This document shows, piece by piece, positions 27,325-38,598 of a DNA stretch of 64,000 nucleotides. The notes under the pieces were generated by a model. The model saw nothing but the letters and a program-made list of their open reading frames with translations. It was not told the origin of the DNA and did no database searches. The translations under genes were made by a program, and so were the position numbers. The stretch comes from Euwallacea fornicatus (taxonomy: Eukaryota > Arthropoda > Insecta > Coleoptera > Curculionidae): assembly GCF_040115645.1 (NCBI RefSeq), contig NC_089545.1, positions 2,356,001 to 2,420,000 of the forward strand, in the 5' to 3' direction. The first letter of the stretch is position 1, and every line of letters starts with the position of its first letter.

Positions 27325-28345
27325 TTAATATTTTGTCGGTCCTCCGCAGTGTCTTATACATTCCCGTACACGTCTAGGCATGAATCTAATAAGGTAGTTG
27401 ATGTTCTCTTTAGGGATCTCATTCCAGGCTAACTGGACAGCATGACATAGCGTCCCTAGGGTTCGTGGGAGATGGGGTAAATTATGCAACCTACAACATC
27501 CCATACATGTTCAATCGGGGAGAGGTCTGGAGATCAAGGTGGCCAATGTAGCAAATTAATTGCATTCTGTTGAAAGAAGTCTATAGTCACTCTAGCCACA
27601 TGTAGTCGTGTACTGTTTTGCTGGAATACTGGATTAAGGGAAATTTCCAGATAAGGTACTAGATGAGGTTCGAGGACTTCTTGGATGTATCGTTGGGCTC
27701 TCATACTGCCTCTAATGAAAAGTAAAGGTGACCTGTTACCATATACAACAGCGCCTCAAATCATTACCTCAGGAGTCTGATGGACATGCCTTTGTATGGT
27801 AAACTGAGAATCCTGTCTTTCACCCCGTATTCTTCTTACTTTTGCCCAACCATCATGCATACCCAAACAGAATCTGGATTCGTCAATAAAAACGATATTG
27901 TCCCATTCCAGATTCCAACGCATTCGTTCTCTGCAGCACTGCAGTCGATTTTGACGCTAATCTAAGGTCAGAGGGAACGGTAGGAAATCAGTCCAAAACT
28001 TCTTATCCGGCGATAAATGGTTTGAATCCCAATGGACCTTCTATACTCAGCAAACTACTGATTCACCAGAATCCTCGACGGGACGAATCTATCTTTTAAG
28101 GCCATAATCCGAAAGTGACGGTGTTAGCGTTCTGTAGTTCTTCGAAATTATCCAGTACCTCTCCTTCTGACTGTTTGCTCCTCTCGGAACCGTGCCTGAC
28201 AATATCTCACTATAGTGTTTACACTACGGTTAAATCCATTGGCAATTTTCCTAACTGACCGATCAGCCTCTCGAGTACTCTCTAGTCGACCTCCCTTAAA
28301 CTCGCTCAATTAATGAAAATTTCGATGCATTCTGCGTCTAGGCAT
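27325..28345 (-). pseudogene. Tc1 transposase pseudogene
   Basis: About 1,021 bases, the right size for a 340-residue Tc1 transposase, from ATG (28,343-28,345, MPRRRMH) to TAA after GGPTKY (27,325-27,327). The N-terminal third shows the helix-turn-helix region (ADRSVRKIA...SVNTIVRYC). The middle has FIDESRFCLGMHDGW and GERQDS. The C-terminal part has SPDLSPIEHVWD and IPKENINYLI...MPRRVRECI. Damage: a stop replaces Trp in the WGA motif (VMI*GAV), a stop follows WPP, there are several N-terminal stops, and a likely frameshift lies near the first third. The second catalytic Asp (normally QQDN) reads QQNS, so even without the stops the enzyme would be inactive. Counting from that position, 34 residues separate it from the final Glu, the DD34E spacing of Tc1. 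Confidence 0.92.
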
Positions 28346-28563
28346 ATGTGATTAATTTAAAAGCACTTTCTAAGCACACTATACACCAATAAATAATGTT
28401 GTGCAGTCATATTGTTGACATTTTATTGCAATTTTGTTAGTAAAAAAAACCTAAAATTCCTTATAACTCGTAAATACATTGATAAATATGCCTGAAAATT
28501 TAATCGTTTTTTGTGTTCCCATATGCAAACATGCATACCAAAAATTATTGAAATTAAATCATT

Positions 28564-28596
28564 TTTACGGGTTGTCCTCTTTTCTACATCACCCAG
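28564..28596 (-). repeat. Tc1 right terminal inverted repeat
   Basis: Read on the minus strand it starts CTGGGTGATGTAGAAAAGAG. It pairs with the left end at 27,200-27,232, and a TA follows at 28,597. Confidence 0.9.
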
Positions 28597-28598
28597 TA

Positions 28599-30839
28599 TA
28601 CTATAGGGTTGCTCAAAAAAGCTGTTTTTTCGTCGGATTTCGCGTTGAAATGACGTAGGCAAATGCCCTGGCAAGACGATGGCAGTGACGTTCCCAAGCA
28701 TTGATTTTCAAGAAACAATTATTGATGCAACGCGCATGATTTTTGGTTCCCTCCTATGGAGGGGTCTCAAAAACTTGCTACGCCTGTGGGGCAGCATGAA
28801 TCGAATCCGCAAATCATTCGTAATTTCTTAAGTTGATTTCGTTGAACTTCACTCTAAACTCACAGAGGCCTTTCAGTGATCCGTGATTCGCAAGAATTTT
28901 AATTTAATTTTTTGTAGGGGGTCCACGGTGGCGGAAACGTGCAAAATTCGTCGCCAGCGGGAACCGCAATCAATGTAGCACTGTCATGGCTCCGGCTAAT
29001 TAAGATAATAAACGGACGAGCCGTGTGAGATATGGAGTGTAAAATGGTCGTCGGCGGTGCAGCGGCGACATTTTGACGCACATGTTATTTTGACCAAGAG
29101 CTCCCTGGGGTTGGTGTCAGAATGCCACCGCACAGGGGCGGCGAATTGTCCTCGTCATGCTCGCAACGTCTAACGACGCATCCCAATCTCGCAGCTCTCT
29201 AATCCCGAGGGTTTAACCTACCGAGTTTCTCGTCTAATTGCACCCCTCAGTTTAGAAAATCCCGCCTGTATAATTGTTACTAAGCACATCACTTTGCCAC
29301 GCCACTGAAAATAAAGTATATACCCCATACAATTTTGCCATGCCAGGTGATTTAAACGTTACACATCCTCGCATTCGGTGATACGCGGTATTATTTGGGC
29401 CGCAAAAGGAAAGTTCGGCACAACTTTTCCCGGGGGCGCTCCACCAGGTTAATTAAAATGGATTCCACAACCGGGAAATTACGACCGGATGATTCTTTGA
29501 TGTCAGAGCTCTCTGCGGGTTCGCCCCCTGTCAAGAACGCCAGCTCGAAATGCCGGTAATTAGTGTTATTTAACGAAATTTGACTTATTGTGACATTCGC
29601 GACGATTTGGGTCCTAATTTGCCACAGACAATTTTACCCCCGTCAGCTGGGGCGTTGAAGGAGATACGTTTTTTTCTGTAGGAATTCGGGATGGGTGAAT
29701 ATTGCGGCTTTTCAGGTTCTTCAGGGGTCTTGCGTTACTTACGAATTTATAAAGATATCCTTGAGACAGCTACGGCACTATCTAAAACACTGAGATATTG
29801 CCACTTCCAGCTATGCTTTCTAAAGAGTGATAAATACTTCATTTGGAATTACAGTTATGCCTTTTGCCTTTCGAATAAAACTGTCAATGAGGAGCACTCT
29901 TACAGTCCAAATATGCATTATTTACGGCTTTATTGATCTCAAATTTCTGCTGTAAGCTGTGGCGGTAACGAGTCACCCCTGCAAACCGTCGACAATCGCA
30001 GAGCAGAGGCAATTTCCTGAATTACACAAGCACTTCCTCCACATATACGTTTTGTCCAAAGTTCAAACAAATAAAGCCCCAACTTTTATTATAAGCTATT
30101 TTCCAATCTCACTCGCATAATATGACTCGAGATGTTTTGTCTCAAAACTTTTCCCATATCAAACATATTTTTACTTTCTGCAATAATGGAATTTCCAACT
30201 TTTGGCTAATGCCGAATAGGAATCGATTTCATGAAAACTTTATTGCAACTAGTAAGCTATTCATGTTTCGTTAGATTGAGTACACTCATTTTGCAAAATA
30301 CAGATGCAGTTACGCTCAAATTTTGCAATTTTGTGTCTCGTATGGGTAGTGCCATGGTGCCAATAAATTTACAAAATCATTTTTGGTGTGCGAGTTTGAA
30401 AAAAATACTGGTATATCAAGATAAAATTTTGACCAGGCAATAAGCTTTTCCAATCCGTTAAGGAAGCTCTCCAGAATTATTTAACACTCGTTTTGGGTGA
30501 GTCATATGCGTAGTGGGCTTTTTAAAAGCTTAAATGCCAATATCTTGAAAATTATACCGGGAATGGAAAAATCCGAAAACATGCCTACCATAACATGCCA
30601 CCCCAAGCCATTTTTTTTAATGGCACGGGCAGTATTTTTCAGACAAGCATTTTCAATAAGCTTCTCAATGGCACCAAAGTTATTGAAGTTCCGCCTTCAA
30701 AGGTAACCGATAATGCCTTAAAAACACTTCGGCACAGAATTAAATGGTTTCCAGTCAGGAATAAGTAATAGAACTGATAACGAATTCCAAGTTTTATTGC
30801 AATAAAATTAAATCGTAAGATTCTTCGATCAGTATTAAT
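28599..30839. other. Gene-free stretch between two dead transposons
   Basis: Apart from the CpG-rich patch listed separately, I see no exon, RNA gene or repeat pair. Confidence 0.45.
28900..29230. other. CpG-rich patch, no coding frame
   Basis: A stretch with many CG dinucleotides (GGTGGCGGAAACG, GTCGTCGGCGGTGCAGCGGCG, GGGGCGGCGAATT) immediately right of the Tc1 element and clearly distinct from the flanks. It also holds a CTAATTAAG word. It may be a conserved regulatory patch or a promoter-like island; nothing decides. Confidence 0.25.
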
Positions 30840-31902
30840 AATTTCTCATAGTAAATGTTCGCTATTTTCCATCCAAACGTATAAACAATATTCACATATT
30901 CGATACACATCGGCAAAAGTTTCCTTAGGAATTGCGTGATATTAAATATTAATTCGTTATCTTAAGTCTTTAATTGTTTCTGGTTGGATTTTGAACACTG
31001 CAGATTTGAAGCGCCCCCGCAAAAAAAATCCAAGAGCGTGAGATCAGGAGACCTAGGAGGCCATTCTATCGCTCATTTCCTTCCAGTCCATCTTGCGGCG
31101 TAATTGTCTTCCAACCGCTGTCTAACGGCTAAAACAAAATATGCTGTTTTATCCTGTGGAAATCTTAGTAAATTTTCTTCAAGTTGGAATTCGCCATTTT
31201 CGACCTGCTGATTCTCTAGAACATGAATTTTCAATGCTTCAACAGCATTTTTTTAAAAACGACGGTACATTTCACCGTTCAAATTAACGTCAATAAACAA
31301 AGGTCCTATGACAGCATCTCCGAAGATCCCAGTTCAAATATTTAGTTTTTGTGGATACTGAGTGCTTCCTTTTATCATAACATGACGGTTTGGATCACTC
31401 CAGATTCTATAATTGTGCCTATTGAAAGTATCATATAAGTAACATGTGCATTCATCACTTAAGCGACTGTTTAACCATAGTCAGGACGGGTAGTTAATCT
31501 AAGGTTGCACTACCTCGCTATAGTCATTTCATTGGTCTGAATCATCTTGATGAAAGTGAATTTTGTATGCACGAATTTTGTGTAATTTTAGACTTTATTT
31601 TAGATTTTTCGGTCGATGCGATTGATAGCCCAGTTAAAGTAGATGATTGGAGGATAGACGATGATGGGTTTTAGGCAAACTTCGATTTGAGCAAGCTCAT
31701 CTAATATCCAAGGTTAATTCCTTTTTTTATTGCCCACAGAACCGGTTTCTTCAAATTTATGTATAAATTTTCTAACGCAGGACGAAAAGACGTTCGTTCC
31801 AGGATGTCGCCGACAAAATATTTATGTGGTTACTAAAAAACAACCTTCGTCAGCACAATAAATAAAAACGATTTCAACCCTTTCCGCAATTGAATAAACC
31901 AT
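30840..31902 (-). pseudogene. DUF4817-associated DDE/D transposase pseudogene
   Basis: A broken but nearly full-length transposase on the minus strand. It starts at MVYSIAERVEIVFIY (31,902), typical of the DUF4817 N-terminal domain. Then come KFIHKFEETGSVGNKKR (about 31,780-31,725), LSDECTCYLYDTFNRHNYRI with the first catalytic Asp (about 31,470), GIFGDAVIGPLFIDVNLNGE (about 31,310), FPQDKTAYF with the second Asp, IEWPPRSPDLTLLDFFLRG with the third Asp (about 31,060), and a CEYC...ENSEHLL tail (about 30,850). Several stops and frame changes interrupt it, for example a stop where WTG would be expected (NI*TG). About 40 residues lie between the second and third Asp as I count them, longer than the 34 of mariner. 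I could not find its terminal inverted repeats. Confidence 0.85.
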
Positions 31903-34900
31903 ATTTCGATTGAAAATTTGCGAGAAGAAACACGAAGTGAAATTCAGATAATAAAGAGAATTCGACGATTCACTGGGTAGAAAAACATTCATAAATACTG
32001 ATAAAAGGAAATTTATCATTTTTACAATTGCTGATGGGCGACATGAATCGTGTGCCTGATACTGCTTTTTTAGTGAGTAACCTCACAGTGCGGCAGAGCG
32101 AACCGCGACTACACAGTGAGCCGCAAGTGACTAGTATTTCAAGCATTTGCTAAACATTCTAAAGAAACTCTATAGCGGTGTGGCAATTTCTCATTTTTTC
32201 CCCAAAACTTTTAAGAATAAGAAAAAATGATTAGTTTTAGATAAAAAATGTTTATTCAAGATGTACAATTCCGATTGATCCAAAGTAAAATAGAGCAATT
32301 TCCAAATTGCGACAAAAGAACATTGGCCATTATCGGTTTAATTTCACCAGCTGAAGGTTCGTTATTGAAAAAGTTTCACACCCCATAAAACCCTTTATTG
32401 TGTCTGGGAAACTCTGATACGCAGAATTGAAACTTTTTCCTTCGAGACTAAATATTTTCCTTATCCCGATGGACATTCTTTTCTATTGCTTTTCCGATAG
32501 CGCCACCACCCCGTTCTCCTTTTCCGCAATTTCAAGCCCTTTTCTTTTATGTCTTGCTTCGAGCTCTCTGAATCCGGTGTTAATTTTAGAAAACTGCTAC
32601 TTCAAAAGACTTTCAGTAGTCAGTAATATTTTATGTTCAATCTTGAGATGCCATTCGCAAAATCATAATTTAACGAGGCATAGCGGTGATCGCTTTTACA
32701 TGCAGAGATTCGTAATATGGTGCGGCCCCCCAATTCAATAAACACATAAATGAGGATGTTATTGAAAAGGAGAAGCTAATGGAGCTATTGAATTCCCATG
32801 CAAAACGATATGTTTTCAGTGTGTTTTATTGAAATGGTGCAGAATCGGCAACGCACCAAATTTATTGACGAATGCGGCTATATGGCCCATTATAATAAAT
32901 TTATCATTTGGCTCAGACGCATTTACGACGTTTTTGCGGCGCATCTGTTATGCTTTTCCATTTTACTTTTCAACCATAGTTGAAAGAATCGAATCCACTA
33001 TGTTATACAAGGAATGCTGTAAAATGTCTTCTGCAGAAACAAATCAATAATTTCCCTATAAGAATAAAGACAATTCGTGGATGCATCGTAGGCGTATCAG
33101 CAAACCCCCGAGGGGTCTGAGCGTGAGTGTGCTTTCATTGAAAAACAATGGCAAAAGGTCCAATGTGCCCATTAATCGACCACACCCCGTAGATATTTCC
33201 TTTTAGCGGTAAGTTAGGTCGACTAGATTTATGCAACGTCCACCCCAAAGCCACTATTTCTCCGTCAGAAAAAACGGATTTGCTCGATAACAGAGAAAAG
33301 ATACGCGTAGTTTGAAAAGGATTGTACAAATTGCCCAATTCTTGGATTTGTGCCTAAATTAATGTCTTCGACTTCCTGTCTGAGCACTTAAGAATCCAAT
33401 CCGATTATCCTCGGTCGTTTGACCGTTTTTCCGCCCCGTAACGTCGAGTAAATTAGTAGACTTTTAAGGTGCTTTGTTCAACTGAATTCAAAATTTCAAG
33501 TCTTAATCAGACAGCACGAGAATCATGCTGTTCAAAAGAAATCATGGAATCTTTTCCTAAAAGTCCAAACTTCTTTATTTAACCAGAAATTTTCCGTGGT
33601 CTTGAAGTGAAACTTTTAACAAGTTTTCCAGAGTGTCATTTTCTCGTTAGACAATAACTTCCAGAGAACATTCTCTGACAATATTGAATTATAGGGAACA
33701 CAACATTAAAAGTTTTTGGTGAATCTAATTTTATATTCGATGATGGTGCTGGAGGAGTTGGGAACTGCTTTTGCATATAACGAAACTCTTTCCAAGAAAG
33801 TTAAACAATATTGAATATCAACGGTTGTCGGCTTCAAAGTTCTCTCTGATGTATGAGTACAAGAGGAAACGTTTGTCGTTCCGGGCGTAAGTCCGGGTCA
33901 AGATAGGGTTTCGGATTAAACATACTGGTCAAACTTTGTTTAATTTCGAACAGATTGTGCCAAACTAAGCTTGAACATTGGGTTTGGGAATTTCCGTTTT
34001 AGGATCTATTAGGGGTAACTTCCTGAGAAATTACAGGGGCTGATGCTTTGTAATCAAAAGGTGATAAAAGTTTCGAGGGTTTCCGTGACTCCAATATGAT
34101 GCAGCATTACTAAAACTTGATCTTAAAAACTTTTTTCTCTGTCCGAATTTCTCAAACAGCGTGGAAAACCCCGAGTTGTGAAAAAATTATATTAGAATCG
34201 CCATGGAGACGAGAGAATAGCAAATGCCCTCCGCTCCCCAATAATGTGTTGAGGATAGAGGAAAAATGATTAGAACTGAAAAATGTTCTAAAATAGCATT
34301 AAACATAAACAGAAACACGTTAATATCTTAGCTCGAAAATCACATATTGGAAACTATTAAAACAGAATTTTTAAATTCTCACACGTAGCGGTGACACCGT
34401 GTCCTACGATTAGTCCACCCAAACCCGACCATCTTAAATTTATCATGCCAAAGAAATGCATTACTGTAAGAACAACACAAATCTGAGATAAACAAATTTC
34501 TCATGTATATACGGATATACGAGGGTTGGATTTAGCTGAGTCGAGCTTAAGCCATGGTTCAACAACTCAGCTTAAAGGCGCGGATAAACAAAGTGTAAAT
34601 TATAAATTTTTTGAAGCTTTCGCTCCTTCAGGACGCTTTGTATAATAGCAAATCGACATGGCCGATCACCACCGAGTTCGTTTCATTTCACAAATCATTT
34701 TTATCAACAGTTTCCGTAATTTAAAGGGGTGACTAAACTGGTTTCATTTGGCAACTGGTTATGAAATGTGCAGGTTAGTTATAATTGAGTTAGTTTTAAC
34801 TGAGAATAATGTGCAATTTCACCGTTCCAACAATCTCTATTTGAGTGTGAGGTGTTATTCCCAAATAGGATAATAGGAAAAATGAACAATCTACCTCAAA

Positions 34901-34968
34901 TATATAGACTATGTTTAATATGCAGGAGTTTTGATTTAGAAACTCAGTTAAATAATGATATCAGATAG
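31903..34968. other. Gene-free stretch
   Basis: It should contain the 5' end of the DUF4817-type element near 31,903-32,250, but its terminal repeat could not be identified. The rest has only short frames without features. Confidence 0.45.
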
Positions 34969-35320
34969 AAAGTCGGGTTTCACCAAGACAACGCACCAGT
35001 CCTCACTTGCGTCATCGCGATGGCCAAAATGAATCTATTTGATTTCGAACTTTTTCCTCATCCACCCTGCTCGTCAGATTTGGCCTCCTCAGATTGTTTT
35101 CCATTTCCAAACTTGAAAAAAATGACAAGGTGGAAAGTGATTGTGGCGGTGGCGTCTGAGGTAGATGCCTATTTTGATACATTTTAAGCTTCTTACCATG
35201 AACAGGGTAAAGATGCCATCGAACATAACTGGGAAAAGTGTGCCAGTTTCAAAGGAGAAAATAATGTAACATTTTGCGTTTTTTTAAGCGTTAAGTCGGG
35301 TACTTCTGGAACCATCCTTG
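34969..35320 (+). mobile_element. Mariner (DD34D) fragment: transposase C-terminus and 3' end
   Basis: Plus-strand reading gives KVGFHQDNAPVLTCVIAMAK, then FELFPHPPCSSDLASSDCF, LFP-like PNLKK and a tail ending HNWEKCASFKGEN. This is the C-terminal third of a mariner transposase. Exactly 34 residues lie between the Asp of QDN and the Asp of SSD, the mariner DD34D spacing. Past the coding end, GTCGGGTACTTCTGGAACC resembles the 3' terminus of mariners. A deletion has removed residues around the KKW..G motif, and a TAA interrupts the frame after YFDTF. The N-terminal two thirds are not recognisable. A TA followed by CGAGGGTTGGAT at 34,518-34,531 could be the matching left end of an internally deleted copy of about 800 bases; this is weak. 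Confidence 0.83.
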
Positions 35321-37104
35321 TGGCTTATGTAAATTCGAATGTCTGGCTTTTGATTCCGATTTCATCGTCTTACTGCCAAATTGGGAAAAACAACATGTCT
35401 GAAACTCGTTAGGAAATGCTGTTTGGGGCTACTCGCGCTGTGTTCTCTGAACCTCAGTCGGCTTACAAAACTATGCAATTCAAAGGAAATGCCTACGAAT
35501 TCCATCTTTTTCCTTATAAAACGCTAATCAATACTCTTGAAAGAAGTTTGTTCAGTCTCAATGTTCGTTTTCCCGAAATTTTAATGATCATTGCTCGGGT
35601 TTCATTATTTAAAGAACCTGAACTTTGCATTCCTTTAAAACATCTCAATGTACTGTGAATCGCTCAACCTGGAATAACGATCATTAAAATTTTAAAAGAG
35701 CAAACTTCCAGCATGTATACATCAACATTGTATCTCTTGCGACTTGTTTTACATTAGCAATTTCGTTTCTAGGGTTTCTAACATAAAGTTTTCAGCACTA
35801 ATTACCTACTTAGTTTATTTCTATGAATCTAGAGGCGAGCTTCGAAATGATTCTCATTCCCCCCCTTTCCCCGGTTGAAATATTGAGCAGTACATTATAG
35901 TTCGGGTTTCCGTCTACCACACGTCGCACGTAAATTTATCTATGGCTGGGCATGTGGAAATCCTTTTACAGGAAAAAGTTCTGTCAGCCATATTTTATCG
36001 GAGGTGACAATACACTCAGCCAGATACTTGCAAAACAAATAAGTTGGAGCGGCGCGCCAAAATGGGCGACCGCAGACGGGAAAATGTCTGTAGGATATCC
36101 GGAAAATCCGCCGAGGGACATCCTGGAACACCCCCTTATATCGAAAAGGGGTAAGACCGTAATTCATTTGGCGCCAAAGAGGTTTTGATGATTGTGTTTT
36201 ATTCAGTCACGGTTGATTTTAAATAGTTCTTCGTCATTACGTTCCAGGCTGAAATGCCAGAGCCACTCGCATGTCTGGATTTGAGAGGGTTGCGGCACGA
36301 TATTAATAAGTTCAGAATCGAAAATATCCCTAATTTGACGTGTTATTCGTGGCTCAGTTTCGTGGAAAGTAATTGCGTTTTCCATTAGACACGCATTTTA
36401 TGTTTTTCCAATCGATGGACGTGTATGAATCGTGGGTGTCATGCAGCACGCCAAGCATTAAAGCAACAAACGAAAAAAAAGGCCTGATATCGATCAAAAT
36501 GGAAATAATACAGTAGAACTGGAAAACACAGGTCTTTGCGAGCACCTGAGAGAGACCAGCTCAACACCCCTGTTCATGATGAATTATTTAATAAGAAAAA
36601 TGATATCTGAAGTGTATTCTTCCATGAGTAGAGCAATTCTTATTCGCAAATCTCTTTTGTTCTGTCATAAAGAATGCATCAGAGAAAAATTACATCGCAT
36701 TTTGGCTAAGTAAATAAACAAGGGAAAAACGCGCCAGAAAATGATACAAATATTTCTCCCCTGAAGGAAACTAAATTAATGTTACATATATGAGCCTTTC
36801 CCCCATTGGAGTTTTACGCACACACTTTTTCTGGATGTTCATTTTTTCCTTTTCACGTATGATTTACTACCACCAGGCGAGATTTGGCCTTTTGTTCTGG
36901 TTGTAGCAATTATTTGTTTGTATAAAAAGATTAATTTTTATCCAGGAAAAAATCGTTATACCCCTTTATCGCATGCCGGGGAAGATCAGGTCAAATGTTG
37001 TTATCCGATTTTTATTTGTTAATAAGTTATAGAGTAAATGAAAAAAAAAACAAATTAATGCATAAAAAGATTTCATACATTAGCTATTGAATCATTATAG
37101 TGTT
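35321..37104. other. Gene-free stretch with one GC-rich patch
   Basis: A patch at 35,950-36,190 (GGAGCGGCGCGCC and neighbours) is open on both strands, so neither frame is credible alone. The possible terminal-exon frame at 36,203-36,385 adjoins it. Confidence 0.4.
36203..36385 (-). other. Coding-like frame followed at once by AATAAA
   Basis: A 60-codon minus-strand frame contains ITRQIRDIFDSELINIVPQP and CEWLWHFSLERNDEELFKIN, then stops at TGA. AATAAA overlaps the stop (TGAATAAA). The amino acid mix is like a real soluble protein. There is no recognisable domain, and no clear acceptor defines the exon start; AATCCAG before ACATGCGAG is one possibility. It may be a terminal exon, a retrocopy fragment or chance. 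Confidence 0.22.
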
Positions 37105-37402
37105 CTGTTAATAAATGTCCACAAATTCCACCATTGACTTCTGAGAATTTCCTACTTCGTCTTTTAAAAGCGTTCGTTGCTGTCCTGAGTACAACATTTC
37201 TTTCTTCAATATCAGCTGCAGTATTAGCAATTCGCAGAAGCAGTGCATCCCAAGACTCCATTTTTATTTGCTATACGTCATTTTTATACCAACCTCATAG
37301 AAAATAGTCTGATGGTGCGAGGTTTAAAGACTTCGGAGGCCAACTAATAGGACCACCGTGACGAACTCAGCGCCCTGGAAACTTTCGATCCGAACATTGC
37401 CT
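37105..37402 (-). pseudogene. DUF4817-type transposase fragment (C-terminal)
   Basis: The minus strand from about 37,402 reads DRKFPGR*VRHGGPISWPPK, then LNLAPSDYFL*GWYKNDV, then a helical stretch (LLLRIANTAADIEERNVVLR) and the tail EVNGGICGHLL. This matches the last third of the same transposase class as 30,840-31,902: the WPPRSPDL...D(F/Y)FLWG motif followed by a NGG.FEHLL-like end. Trp codons at two conserved places have become stops. It differs in sequence from the copy at 30,840, so it comes from another subfamily. The 62-codon open frame at 37,073-37,261 is part of this relic and not a gene. Confidence 0.8.
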
Positions 37403-37804
37403 AGGCACCAAGAAACCATAAATAAACACCACATTTGCATATTTTAAATTTTTGTAAATGTTTGGCATTTTATAACACTTTAATTAAACTGAAAAATAAA
37501 CATGTTATCAGTATCACCAATAAGAAAATATTATTAATGTTTAAAATAGAATGTGAGTTGGAAAAAAATATTTGCGCTACAACTCGTACGCAAATGAAAA
37601 TCGGATAATAATATTTACGTTATTTATATTTATTCTTCATGCACGTCATGTTACATAGTTTAATAACTCTAATTCAGAATGGGCAATTCAGATTTACCCA
37701 ATTCAGAAAATACCTGCTTTAATTTAGTTTAGTTAGGGCCATCAGCGTTACAAATGCCACAGTGAGTGAATACTCTAGGAGGCTGCAAATTCAATTTCCA
37801 ATCA

Positions 37805-37825
37805 ACATATATATATATGTATGTG
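37805..37825. repeat. AT/GT microsatellite
   Basis: An interrupted dinucleotide run, (AT)n followed by GTATGTG. Confidence 0.7.
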
Positions 37826-38582
37826 TTATCGCCAGTGCATCTTTCAACATTTTTCATTGCACTAGACGTATCTTTAACGAGAAGTTCTTCTAGATCACCC
37901 AGGCACCGCTATCATCCAACCGTCGAGAAGAAAGGTGTGTTTGTACAGAAATTTGAAAATTACGTGAAAACGCCTAAAATGGCGAATTTGAATGTTCCAG
38001 AGGAAATACCGCAAGACTCATTGTGAAATCAACTGGTATAGATAACATAATGAAAAATAAATATTATTTAGCAATAAATCATCTAATGGATCTCACTAAA
38101 AAGTCACTCAAAGGGCCCATACGTATTCCTGTGTGGGTGCTTCGGGCGTTAACGGCGAGCGACCATTAAGAATTCATAAGGACGCCGCGCGTTTACCACC
38201 ACTTATTGTGTTTATTTTGAAGTATGTCAAACGCAAGTACAGCTCGGCGTCACGAAAAATAAATTTAGGAACCATAAAGTGCAATTCGGGAAACATGAAT
38301 TGCAATTTAGTAACATTATTATTGTCATTTTAATCGGGGAAATGAATTAGGACCCAAACTTGCGCGTACCTATGGGAACCTACGTGGCTGAATTTCGTTA
38401 GAAAATTGTCGATTTCATGAAATTCGTGACATCAAGTCGGTCGCCTAGGGTGCAACCTCCCTGGCAATAAGTCCAATTGAAAGCCTAAGTTCTCCACTAT
38501 ATGAAATAATAATAAGTCGGTTTAGGTGCCTACCGCGATTATGACTCGAGCAAGAAATATTTGAAAAATATTCCGGCCGTGT

Positions 38583-38598
38583 GGTAAAATGTTTTACC
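38583..38598. repeat. Near-perfect palindrome GGTAAAA-TG-TTTTACC
   Basis: Two 7-base arms flank a 2-base centre. It could be a dimeric protein-binding site or chance. Confidence 0.6.

Larger units (their letters stand above)
27200..28596 (-). mobile_element. Tc1-family DNA transposon, full length but dead
   Basis: A 1,397-base element with terminal inverted repeats and a TA dinucleotide on each side (27,198-27,199 and 28,597-28,598), as expected for Tc1/mariner target duplication. The two ends match at 28 of 33 positions, with a shared core of AGAAAAGAGGACA and CCCGTAAA. The length and the single internal transposase frame on the minus strand fit the Tc1 family. The coding region carries stops and substitutions in catalytic motifs, so this copy cannot move by its own enzyme. 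The ends remain well preserved and could still have been recognised in trans. Confidence 0.93.

Noticed and set aside
28423..28701. 92-codon minus-strand frame across the Tc1 right end
   Set aside because: It runs through the terminal repeat and flanking DNA and matches no protein. The real transposase frame starts at 28,345.
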